Shown here: piece after piece, positions 7,536-14,431 of the stretch
Layout of the letters: the number at the start of each line of letters is the position of its first letter
Position numbering within the stretch: the stretch's first letter is position 1
The notes under the pieces: model-generated
What the model saw: the letters and a program-made list of their open reading frames with translations, nothing else
The model's database searches: none
What the model was told of the DNA's origin: nothing
Assembly: GCA_030689845.1 (NCBI GenBank)
Contig: JAUYHV010000334.1
Span: 1-20,000, forward strand
Direction: 5' to 3'
Length of the DNA stretch: 20,000 nt
DNA from: Dehalococcoidia bacterium
GTDB lineage: Bacteria; Chloroflexota; Dehalococcoidia; JACQUA01
Position numbers and translations under genes: made by a program

Positions 7536-8213
7536 ATGATTAATATTTTTAAGAAGCAGCCGTGTAAGAAAAATCAGGAACTGCTTTCCGCGTATATAGA
7601 CAACCAGCTAACTGGCACGGAGAAGCCTGCTTTAGAGCAACACCTTAAAACGTGCGGGGTTTGCAATAATGAATTAACTTCTTTGCAGACCACCAAACGC
7701 ATGTTAAAACAGTTACCTGTAGCACTTCCCCGCCGCTCTTTTACAGTTACAGCAAGCCGACCTGTTGCCAGTACGTCCATTTTCGGGATATTTAGACTTG
7801 CTACTCTTGCCACAGCCGTTATCCTCCTTCTCATAAATGCGGGAGATTTTTTCGGTGTTTATCCTTCGACAGTGCCATCAGCGCCACCCCAGATAAGTGT
7901 TCCCGAGGTGGTTGAAACGCCGGCTTTGGTCCCCACCCGAGGTTCCGGGCAGGGGCGGCCCGATATTAGTATGCCGTTACCGATAGGTGGTAGCACTGTT
8001 GATGTGGGGGCAGTGGTGACTCCGGCTCCGGAAAACTTGCCTCAATCCGCTCAGCAGTCTGCTCCGGGAGTCGGTGGAGCGGCAGGTGAACCCGGGGGAC
8101 AGTATTTATGGCCGGTGCGCCAGGTGGAAATAGGGTTGATATTTATGGTTGTCATATTATTCATATTAACCCTGGTTGCCAGGAAAAAAGTATACGTTAA
8201 GGTAAAACGCTGA
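7536..8213 (+). CDS. Zinc-finger (zf-HC2) anti-sigma factor with two membrane segments
   Basis: The 225-residue protein has an N-terminal cytoplasmic zinc anti-sigma domain: SAYIDNQLTGTEKPALEQHLKTCGVC, with H36, C40 and C43 as the H-x3-C-x2-C motif. One transmembrane helix lies at about 84-101 and a second at about 198-214, ending in the basic tail ARKKVYVKVKR. The 95 residues between are rich in Pro, Gly, Ser and Val and probably extracytoplasmic. It would hold the sigma factor inactive at the membrane and release it on an outside signal, by proteolysis in known systems. The second membrane helix is less common than the one-helix layout. The AGGA before the start is very close to the ATG, suggesting coupling to sigma factor translation. 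Confidence 0.88.
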   Translation: MINIFKKQPCKKNQELLSAYIDNQLTGTEKPALEQHLKTCGVCNNELTSLQTTKRMLKQLPVALPRRSFTVTASRPVASTSIFGIFRLATLATAVILLLINAGDFFGVYPSTVPSAPPQISVPEVVETPALVPTRGSGQGRPDISMPLPIGGSTVDVGAVVTPAPENLPQSAQQSAPGVGGAAGEPGGQYLWPVRQVEIGLIFMVVILFILTLVARKKVYVKVKR

Positions 8214-8267
8214 TTTTCAGCCGTGCTACCCTCTAAGCGCCCTAGTATTAATTTCAGGACGAGTAAA

Positions 8268-9059
8268 ATGTTATCTAAGAGAATTATCCCGGCTATTTTA
8301 TTAGTACCCGTTTTGATTTTGAGTGGATGCTGGTGGAAGAATGATGATGTATCCGATGTTTCGAACCGCTCCTGGCCGGAAAACGGCAGTAATGGTATAA
8401 GTCTTTCAGGTTCAGACCAGAGAGGCATCCGGGTAAGTGGTGAAGGCGAAGTAACTGTTAATCCGGATATTGTATATTTAACTCTCGGGATACAGTCCCA
8501 GGAAAATACCGTCTCAGAGGCACAGAGCCAGGCGAGAGTAGCAATGGACAAAATAATGCGGGCACTCAAAGCTGACGGGGTCGAGGAAAAAGACATCCAA
8601 ACCCAGAGCTATAGGATAGAACCGATGTTGAGGTATGAACCCACGACCAACAAGAGCGTAATCACCGGTTACCAGGTTAACAATATGGTCAGGGTCAAAA
8701 TAAGGAAAATAGATAACGCAGGCAGGATAATAGATGATGTGGCTGATTCGGGAGGCGACCTGACCCGAATCCAGGGTATCAGTTTTGGGGTCGAGAACCC
8801 CAAACCGTATTATACGGAAGCCAGGAAAAAGGCGATGGAGGACGCCATTATTAAAGCCGAGCAGTTGGCAAAGGCGGCTGGTGTAAAGCTGGGAAAACCC
8901 GTTTACATCAATGAATCCGGCGCCTATATGCCTTCACCTCAACCGGTTTTCCGGGCTGAAATGGCTCCTGGAGGCATTGGTGGCGCGCCCCCCACGGAAA
9001 TAAGCGCCGGGGAGTTAACGGTACGGCTGAGTCTCGAAGCCCATTTTAATATTCAATAA
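8268..9059 (+). CDS. SIMPL-domain (DUF541) lipoprotein
   Basis: The 263-residue protein starts with a lipoprotein signal peptide ending LILSGC (lipidated C21). It then has a SIMPL domain over about 45-263: IRVSGEGEVTVNPDIVYLTLGI, KADGVEEKDIQTQSYRIEPM, ITGYQVNN, and ARKKAMEDAIIKAEQLAKAAGVKLG, ending in ELTVRLSLEAHF. Family members such as E. coli YggE and Brucella BP26 are periplasmic or surface-exposed and linked to oxidative-stress phenotypes; the biochemical role is not settled. The ATG at 8268 is chosen because AGGAC precedes it and it gives a standard signal peptide; a GTG at 8223 would add 15 unlikely residues. It lies 54 bp after the anti-sigma gene and is probably part of that operon and regulon. 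Confidence 0.9.
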   Translation: MLSKRIIPAILLVPVLILSGCWWKNDDVSDVSNRSWPENGSNGISLSGSDQRGIRVSGEGEVTVNPDIVYLTLGIQSQENTVSEAQSQARVAMDKIMRALKADGVEEKDIQTQSYRIEPMLRYEPTTNKSVITGYQVNNMVRVKIRKIDNAGRIIDDVADSGGDLTRIQGISFGVENPKPYYTEARKKAMEDAIIKAEQLAKAAGVKLGKPVYINESGAYMPSPQPVFRAEMAPGGIGGAPPTEISAGELTVRLSLEAHFNIQ

Positions 9060-9115
9060 AATAAAGATATTTTATATCTGATAAATCGACAGCTTTAATT
9101 ATCGGTCTTTTAAAC

Positions 9116-9133
9116 CAGACTGACGTCAGCCTG
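9116..9133. promoter_or_regulatory. Near-perfect 18-bp palindrome before a lipoprotein gene
   Basis: CAGACTGACGTCAGCCTG is palindromic except for one base pair (positions 4 and 15), with the core TGACGTCA. It ends 3 nt before the AGGAGAGG ribosome binding site at 9137-9144. It could be a dimeric repressor operator or an RNA hairpin that controls access to the ribosome binding site. The core is self-complementary with no loop, which favours a DNA operator. Confidence 0.45.
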
Positions 9134-9150
9134 CCAGGAGAGGATAAGCA

Positions 9151-10140
9151 TTGTTCCATAGCTTTTTAAGCGGAAGAGGGCGGCTACCCGTTACAAATTG
9201 TCTTCTTGTTGTTTTGCTGGTCTTCTTTATCTTGATTTCCGGCTGTCAGCAGCCAGGCAGCGTAACCGGGGAAGTCCCGTTATTGAGTTCCGGGATGGTG
9301 CCCCAGGTGGAATTGGACGGTTTTATACTTGCCAGGCAGGAAAAACCATTCATCGTGAGCCGGGAACTATCAGGTTTGGAAAACGATATTGCCGTCTCAT
9401 CTTTTACGGGATGGATCAGCCCTTCCGCCGGCCAGGAAATAGTTGGCTTTAATCTGGAATTCAGCAAGGTTGAAGACGCCCAAAATATTTACAATTATTT
9501 GGCTGCCCGGGAAGATACCTGGCTTTATTTGTCTGGAAACAAGGTTTTCCTTGTAAGGGGCGGCGGACCGGAAAGCGAGGCCTTGAAGCAGGCTATAACC
9601 GGTAATAAATTCGTTTCTCCGTTGTCCATATTCCCCGAAGCACTGAATTTGGCACCCTTCATGTCCGAGTTTCCCGGACTTAAACCTTTCGCGGGAGGGG
9701 TCGGCAGAATCGCCCCAAGAATTTTGAATGTCAACCTGGAGGGATTGCCGGTCCAGAGCGGAGCCATGTTTATTGAAATCATGGAAAAGGCCAGAATAGA
9801 CCTGGTTGCCTTTGCTTCGTATTCACGTTTCCCCCTTGATACCTCCGTGATTGCCTACCCCCAGGATTTTAATAAGTTGCAGGTGGGTACGTTGATTACA
9901 GGGAAAACGGAATATCCAGGTTTTATTTTTTCGTTCCTTTTCCCCCGAATTGTTTCCCGGCTCGGTGTCGAAAGCATGGATATCAACGGAAAGACTGCTT
10001 TTAGCCGGGTGGAAAACATAGACAACAGAGATGTACATATAATGATTTCAAACATGAGTAATTATATTATTTGTTCCGTTTCGTACGACCCGGCCATGGC
10101 CAGAAATCTGCTGGCCGAAGCCATAGCGGTTCAGCAATGA
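9151..10140 (+). CDS. Lipoprotein of unknown function
   Basis: The 329-residue protein begins at a TTG codon, supported by AGGAGAGG (9137-9144) 6 nt upstream. A short basic N-terminus and a hydrophobic stretch (about 17-30) lead to the lipobox LISGC, with C32 as the lipidated cysteine. The mature part has no family I recognise: mixed alpha/beta character, no repeats, no obvious catalytic motif. It includes hydrophobic strands such as PGFIFSFLFPRIV and GKTAFSRVENIDNRDVHIMIS, and a pattern (VEDAQNIYNYLAAREDTWLYLSGNKVFLV) like substrate-free ligand-binding domains. Position after the SIMPL lipoprotein suggests envelope function in the same stress cluster, but its own palindrome at 9116 may give separate control. 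Confidence 0.8.
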   Translation: MFHSFLSGRGRLPVTNCLLVVLLVFFILISGCQQPGSVTGEVPLLSSGMVPQVELDGFILARQEKPFIVSRELSGLENDIAVSSFTGWISPSAGQEIVGFNLEFSKVEDAQNIYNYLAAREDTWLYLSGNKVFLVRGGGPESEALKQAITGNKFVSPLSIFPEALNLAPFMSEFPGLKPFAGGVGRIAPRILNVNLEGLPVQSGAMFIEIMEKARIDLVAFASYSRFPLDTSVIAYPQDFNKLQVGTLITGKTEYPGFIFSFLFPRIVSRLGVESMDINGKTAFSRVENIDNRDVHIMISNMSNYIICSVSYDPAMARNLLAEAIAVQQ

Positions 10141-10264
10141 TTTGCACTTCGCAGGGTCGGATGATAGAATCTTTTTGAACAAATGATGTTCTGTTTTTAT
10201 TCGGTTCAACTTCGGTAAACATGGTCTTGTATTATAAGGTTACAGCGGTTTCAGGAGGTTGTTA

Positions 10265-10324
10265 ATGTATCCGGATTCCCGGAGAAATGCACGGTGGAGT
10301 TGTTTAAGGGGGTGCATGGTATGA
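10265..10324 (+). CDS. 19-residue leader ORF upstream of ribD
   Basis: An ATG at 10265 is preceded by AGGAGGT (10253-10259) at ideal spacing, the strongest ribosome binding site in the rib operon besides that of ribH. It encodes MYPDSRRNARWSCLRGCMV, and its TGA (10322-10324) overlaps the proposed ribD ATG (10321-10323) as ATGA, the classical layout for translational coupling. Four of nineteen codons are arginine (CGG, AGA, CGG, AGG). The peptide resembles no family I know. It could be a regulatory leader or simply a ribosome loader for ribD. Confidence 0.55.
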   Translation: MYPDSRRNARWSCLRGCMV

Positions 10325-11472
10325 GCCAGACAAAATTAGCCAATCCGATGGAACGTGCTCTTTCGCTGGCAGGTCTGGCATCAGGTTCCAGTAATCCCAA
10401 CCCGGCTGTCGGTGCAGTGATCATAAAAAATGGGGAGGTTGTTGGGGAAGGATATACACAGACCGCCGGCTCGCATCATGCTGAAATAGTAGCCCTGAAA
10501 CAGGCCGGAGAAGCCTCCAGGGGGGCAAGCCTGTATGTAACTTTAGAACCATGCTGTCATTTTGGGAGGACGCCTCCCTGCACTGATGCTATTATTGAAG
10601 CGGGTATCACCCATGTCCACATGGCGACCCTGGACCCCAATCCTCTGGTATGTGGAAAAGGAAAAGAAGCGCTGGAAAAAGCTGGTATAAAAACTGTCGT
10701 CGGACATCTCGGTCCTCAATCCCTGGAGTTGAACGAAGCATATGTTAAATACATCACAACCGGGGTGCCTTTCGTTATTGCAAAGTTTGCTATGAGCCTC
10801 GACGGCAAAATAGCGACCCGTAGCGGCCATTCCAAGTGGATTAGCTGTGAAGAGTCCCGCAGGTTCGTCCATGGTCTTCGCTATAGTGCCGATGCTATTA
10901 TGGTTGGTGTTAATACAATAATGCTTGACGATCCACATTTGACGGTGCGTATCTCCGGTGACGGAGGAACAGTTGTTAAGCAGCCGTGGCGGGTAGTCGT
11001 TGATACCCACGGAAGGACACCGCTGAGCGCCAATATTTTTCAGGAACCGGTCAGGATCCTGATAATTACGGCCGAGGATGTCGAAAAGAGAAAGGTAGAA
11101 AATTTCAAGGAGAAAGGCGCTGAAGTGATTAAAGTGCCTGCCTCAGGTGGTTTCCTGGATTTGCGCAAGGTTATTTCCGAGCTTGGAAAAAGAGAGATAT
11201 CCAATTTACTGGTTGAGGGTGGTGAAACTCTTCTTGGATCGTTTTTCGATCATGAACTGGTTGATAAAGTCGTCGTTTTTGTCGCACCGATAATTGTAGG
11301 GGGTAAAGCGGCACGAACTCCGGTTGGCGGCGTAGGGGTGGAGAATGTAGGGCAGGCAAAACATTTAAAAAGTGTAAAAATAGTGCGTTTCGGAGAAGAT
11401 GTCCTGATATCGGGCTATTTGAAACCGTTGGAATATAATGATTTATGTTCACCGGTATCGTTGAAGAAGTAG
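10321..11472 (+). CDS. ribD: Bifunctional diaminohydroxyphosphoribosylaminopyrimidine deaminase / reductase RibD
   Basis: RibD performs the second and third steps of riboflavin synthesis: deamination of the pyrimidine, then NADPH-dependent reduction of the ribose side chain. The N-terminal deaminase domain shows NPNPAVGAVI, the zinc and proton-relay HAE (H53, E55) and PCCHFGRTPPC (C78, C87). The C-terminal reductase domain starts at about 150 with FAMSLDGKIATRSGHSKWIS, then DAIMVGVNTIMLDDPHLTVR and LLVEGGETLLGSF. Its 383 residues fit the family (about 360-380). The ATG at 10321 is preceded by AGGGGGT (10307-10313); an in-frame GTG at 10294 with GGAG 9 nt upstream is an alternative. The last 28 bp overlap ribE. 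Confidence 0.95.
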   Translation: MSQTKLANPMERALSLAGLASGSSNPNPAVGAVIIKNGEVVGEGYTQTAGSHHAEIVALKQAGEASRGASLYVTLEPCCHFGRTPPCTDAIIEAGITHVHMATLDPNPLVCGKGKEALEKAGIKTVVGHLGPQSLELNEAYVKYITTGVPFVIAKFAMSLDGKIATRSGHSKWISCEESRRFVHGLRYSADAIMVGVNTIMLDDPHLTVRISGDGGTVVKQPWRVVVDTHGRTPLSANIFQEPVRILIITAEDVEKRKVENFKEKGAEVIKVPASGGFLDLRKVISELGKREISNLLVEGGETLLGSFFDHELVDKVVVFVAPIIVGGKAARTPVGGVGVENVGQAKHLKSVKIVRFGEDVLISGYLKPLEYNDLCSPVSLKK

Positions 11473-12068
11473 GTATAGTCCGTGCTATATCTCCGAACGC
11501 TTTGACCACAGAGGCTGTCAGGGTACTTGGAGACACAAAAACCGGTGACAGTATTGCGGTAAATGGAGTTTGTTTAACCGTTATTAACCTGGATAACCGC
11601 TCTTTTACGGTTAATCTGATGCCGGAGACCCTGAAAAGGACTAACCTGGGAAAATTGCGACCCGGTGATCCCGTTAATTTGGAAAGGGCCTTAACCCTGG
11701 AAGGGCGTATGGGGGGTCATCTCGTTCAGGGACACATCGACACAACCGGAAGGTTAAAAACCTTTGTTCCTGTTGAGAATGCGATTCTGGCATATTACGA
11801 AGCGCCGCAGCAGGTAATGAAATACATCGTAACAAAAGGATTCATAGCAGTGGATGGTGCAAGTCTGACGGTGGTGGATGTAGAAAGTTCGAAATTTTCT
11901 GTTTCCCTGGTGGATATAACCCAAAAAACGACGAATCTTGCCAGGCGTAAACCGGGAGACCTGGTAAATCTGGAAGTAGATATAATTGCCAAATACGTGG
12001 AGAAACTGCTGAGCTCAGGTAAGAATGGTATAAATCAGAAGTTTTTGGCAGAACACGGGTTTTTGTAA
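11445..12068 (+). CDS. ribE: Riboflavin synthase, alpha subunit
   Basis: RibE dismutates two 6,7-dimethyl-8-ribityllumazine molecules to riboflavin and the pyrimidine product. The 207-residue protein has the typical start MFTGIVEEVG and two lumazine-binding beta-barrel repeats. The first is VNGVCLTVINL...FTVNLMPETLKRTNLGKLRPGDPVNLERAL; the second is VDGASLTVVDV...FSVSLVDITQKTTNLARRKPGDLVNLEVDIIAKYVEKLL. GGHLVQGHID lies between. The gene starts 28 bp inside ribD in another frame without a good ribosome binding site, so translation is probably coupled to ribD. Confidence 0.96.
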   Translation: MFTGIVEEVGIVRAISPNALTTEAVRVLGDTKTGDSIAVNGVCLTVINLDNRSFTVNLMPETLKRTNLGKLRPGDPVNLERALTLEGRMGGHLVQGHIDTTGRLKTFVPVENAILAYYEAPQQVMKYIVTKGFIAVDGASLTVVDVESSKFSVSLVDITQKTTNLARRKPGDLVNLEVDIIAKYVEKLLSSGKNGINQKFLAEHGFL

Positions 12069-12104
12069 TATCATATATATAGAATCTAAATTTTGGAGAA
12101 TCTT

Positions 12105-13328
12105 ATGTCGCTGGCCACCATACCGGAAGCCATTGAAGAAATAAAAAAAGGAAAGTTCATAATAATAGTCGACGACGCAAGCAGGGAAAACGAGGGTGAC
12201 CTCGCCATGGCCGCCGAGCAGGTTACCCCGGATGCGATTAATTTCATGGCAAAAAATGCCCGGGGATTAATTTGCATGCCTGCCATCGGTTCCAGATTGG
12301 ATGAACTGGACCTTCCTTTGATGGTTCAGGATAACACAACGAAATATTGTACCGCTTTCACCGTATCTGTCGAGGCTAAAAATAAAGTTAGCACCGGGAT
12401 CTCCGCTTTCGACAGGGCAACAACCATTAAGGCCCTTATCGACCCCGATACGAAACCCCAGGACCTGGCAAAGCCAGGTCACATGTTTCCCCTTCGAGCG
12501 AGAGAGGGAGGGGTGCTTGTCAGGGCAGGACACACCGAAGCGATAGTTGACCTGGCTAACTTGGGCGGGTTATACCCGGCCGGGGTTATTTGTGAAATCA
12601 TGAACGAAGACGGGACAATGTCGCGGCTTCCTGAACTGGAAGTAATGGCAGAAAAATACGATTTGAAGATTGTCAGCATCGCCGACCTTATTGCTTACAG
12701 GAGACGTTATGAGAAACTGGTTGAGAGGGTGGCAGAGGCGAAACTGCCGACCAGGTTCGGTGATTTCACTGCCCTCGCTTACAAAAGTTCCATTGACCCT
12801 GACGAGCATGTGGCTTTAATTTTGGGGGACATAAAAGGGGACGAACCCGTCCTGGTCAGAGTTCACAGCGAATGTCTTACCGGCGATGTTTTCAAGAGCC
12901 TGCGCTGCGACTGCGGCGAGCAAATAAACCTGGCTATGGAAAGCATCTCCCGGGAAGGAAGAGGTGTTTTCCTTTATATGAGGCAGGAGGGCAGGGGCAT
13001 CGGGATTCATAACAAGCTGCGGGCATACTCTTTGCAGGACCAGGGAATGGATACGGTGGAAGCAAACGAGTGCCTGGGATTTGCTCCGGATTTGAGGGAT
13101 TATGGCATCGGCGCCCAGATCCTCGGGGACATTGGGCTACGTTCTATAAGATTGCTCACCAATAACCCGAAAAAAGTGGTTGGCCTGGCAGGGTACGGGA
13201 TCAAAGTAGTAGAAACGGTTCCCATTCTTGTAAAGCCGAATCCGCATAATATCAATTACCTTGAAACAAAAAGGAAAAAATTAGGACATCTAATTTCAAC
13301 CGTTGCCGGGGAAGAGGGTTCTTCTTAA
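12105..13328 (+). CDS. ribBA: Bifunctional DHBP synthase / GTP cyclohydrolase II RibBA
   Basis: The fused enzyme supplies both precursors of riboflavin: 3,4-dihydroxy-2-butanone 4-phosphate from ribulose 5-phosphate, and the diaminopyrimidine from GTP. Residues 1 to about 200 are the DHBP synthase, with DDASRENEGDL (23-33), RAGHTEAIVDLA (140-151) and the metal-binding region. Residues about 205-400 are GTP cyclohydrolase II, with the zinc site SECLTGDVFKSLRCDC (C257, C268, C270), RQEGRGIGIHNK (293-304) and DTVEANECLGF. The 407-residue length is standard for RibBA. The ATG at 12105 follows GGAGA at 12095-12099; an upstream TTG at 12093 is less likely because it would include this site. It lies 36 bp after ribE. 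Confidence 0.96.
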   Translation: MSLATIPEAIEEIKKGKFIIIVDDASRENEGDLAMAAEQVTPDAINFMAKNARGLICMPAIGSRLDELDLPLMVQDNTTKYCTAFTVSVEAKNKVSTGISAFDRATTIKALIDPDTKPQDLAKPGHMFPLRAREGGVLVRAGHTEAIVDLANLGGLYPAGVICEIMNEDGTMSRLPELEVMAEKYDLKIVSIADLIAYRRRYEKLVERVAEAKLPTRFGDFTALAYKSSIDPDEHVALILGDIKGDEPVLVRVHSECLTGDVFKSLRCDCGEQINLAMESISREGRGVFLYMRQEGRGIGIHNKLRAYSLQDQGMDTVEANECLGFAPDLRDYGIGAQILGDIGLRSIRLLTNNPKKVVGLAGYGIKVVETVPILVKPNPHNINYLETKRKKLGHLISTVAGEEGSS

Positions 13329-13347
13329 AGTTAAACAGGAGGTAAAA

Positions 13348-13821
13348 ATGGGTAAAACATTCGAAGGTTCTTTAGCGGGCAGGGGGTTAAAGTTTGCAGT
13401 GGTGGTTTCACGTTTTAACGAGTTCATTACCGGGCGGTTGCTGGAAGGAGCAAAGGACGCGTTTACACGGCATGGCGTTGATGATAAAGATATTGACGTT
13501 GTCAAGACACCCGGGTCTTTCGAAACCCCGCTGCTGGCAAAAAAAATGGCCCAGACGGGGAAGTATAATGCCGTCGTTTGCCTCGGGGCTTTGATAAGGG
13601 GCGGCACTCCTCATTTTGACTACCTCGCTGCTGAAGTGACAAAAGGTATTGCCCAAATTACCCTGGAAAGCGGAGTGCCCGTGATCAACGGGGTGATTAC
13701 GGCTGAAAACCTTGAGCAGGCAATTGAACGGGCGGGCACAAAACTCGGAAACAAAGGTTTCGAAGCTGCGGTCGCCGCCATCGAAATGGCCAACGTTTTG
13801 AAAGCTGTCGAAAAGGGTTAG
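13348..13821 (+). CDS. ribH: 6,7-Dimethyl-8-ribityllumazine synthase
   Basis: RibH condenses the pyrimidine and DHBP to lumazine, the substrate of RibE, and forms pentameric or icosahedral particles. The 157-residue protein shows VVVSRFNEFITGRLLEGA, TPGSFETPLLAKKMA, CLGALIRGGTPHFDYLAAEV (with the conserved histidine in PHFDY) and GVITAENLEQAIERAGTKLGNKGFEAA. The start has the best ribosome binding site of the operon, AGGAGGT at 13337-13343, 19 bp after ribBA. Strong separate initiation fits the need for many RibH subunits. Loop residues such as TPGSFETP (usually VPGAFEIP) differ slightly from the common form. Confidence 0.96.
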   Translation: MGKTFEGSLAGRGLKFAVVVSRFNEFITGRLLEGAKDAFTRHGVDDKDIDVVKTPGSFETPLLAKKMAQTGKYNAVVCLGALIRGGTPHFDYLAAEVTKGIAQITLESGVPVINGVITAENLEQAIERAGTKLGNKGFEAAVAAIEMANVLKAVEKG

Positions 13822-13931
13822 GAGCGGACCGAAATCCCTCGATGGGAGTTCTGTGGTGTCCACTCGTATCATTACCAAGAAAATAGCGTTACCCAGAATA
13901 AAGCCAAGTAATAATATTAAGTAGGTAGGAA

Positions 13932-14234
13932 ATGGTTAAAGTAATTCAGGAACGGCACTTAAACCCGGATAGCCAGGAGCAGCTTGCTCCGATGCTGAGA
14001 CAGCTTCGTCTCGCGGTCATGAATCAACCCGGGTATATTACCGGGGAAACTCTTACCAACTCCAAGGACCCCAACCATCAAATCGTCATCGGCACGTTTC
14101 GCAGTTTAAAAGACTGGGAGTCCTGGAAAAAAAATAAAGAAAGAAACGCAATTAATAAAAATATCAGGCCTTTGCTCAGCCGCGCACCCAAAATAACCGT
14201 ATGTAATGTTTATCAATGGCAGGCTAAACAATAG
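13932..14234 (+). CDS. ABM-domain (antibiotic biosynthesis monooxygenase-like) protein
   Basis: The 100-residue protein is one ABM ferredoxin-like domain. It has an N-terminal strand VKVIQERHL, helix SQEQLAPMLRQLRLAVMNQPGYITGETL, strand HQIVIGTFRSLKDWESWKKNKER and a final strand ITVCNVYQW. Such proteins are usually dimers; the family includes quinol monooxygenases and heme-degrading IsdG-type enzymes, and many members are uncharacterised. The heme-ligating pattern of IsdG is not clear here, so no substrate is assigned. AGGTAGGA sits directly before the ATG. It lies 110 bp after ribH with no terminator seen, so cotranscription with the riboflavin genes, perhaps for a flavin-related task, is possible. 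Confidence 0.82.
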   Translation: MVKVIQERHLNPDSQEQLAPMLRQLRLAVMNQPGYITGETLTNSKDPNHQIVIGTFRSLKDWESWKKNKERNAINKNIRPLLSRAPKITVCNVYQWQAKQ

Positions 14235-14431
14235 AAAAGGCCAACGGTCTCGTAATCACTGGGGACGGGTAAATTTGGTTTTAAAGAACCCGGGCCGCGA
14301 ATACGGGCATACTTTTAATTACCGGCATCCCGTTATTTGTAAATAATAGGGATATTACACTTGTGGTGAAAAGGGGGGGATGAAATAATCAGGCGTGGAA
14401 CTTGTTTTACAAAGGGCTGTTTAAAAAGTTC
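14235..14431. other. Intergenic region between convergent genes with two hairpins
   Basis: Two inverted repeats lie between the ABM gene and mpgS. At 14329-14351, CCCG-TTATTT pairs with AAATAA-T-GGG with one bulge. At 14397-14432, GGAACT/AGTTCC plus TTTTA/TAAAA form a bulged stem that reaches the mpgS stop codon. Neither is followed by a clear T-run, so bidirectional termination is possible but unproven. No gene is supported here. Confidence 0.35.

Noticed and set aside
10177..10197. Hairpin GAACA-AATGA-TGTTC followed by TGTTTTT as terminator of the lipoprotein gene
   Set aside because: Only a 5-bp A/T-rich stem, too weak to call. It may still have a minor effect.
10141..10264. FMN riboswitch expected before ribD
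   Set aside because: No conserved core segments were found by eye on the plus strand. A covariance search would be decisive.
13822..13931. Nested inverted repeats (GGAC, TCCC / GGGA, GTCC) after ribH as a terminator
   Set aside because: The stems are 4 bp each with large loops and no T-run follows.
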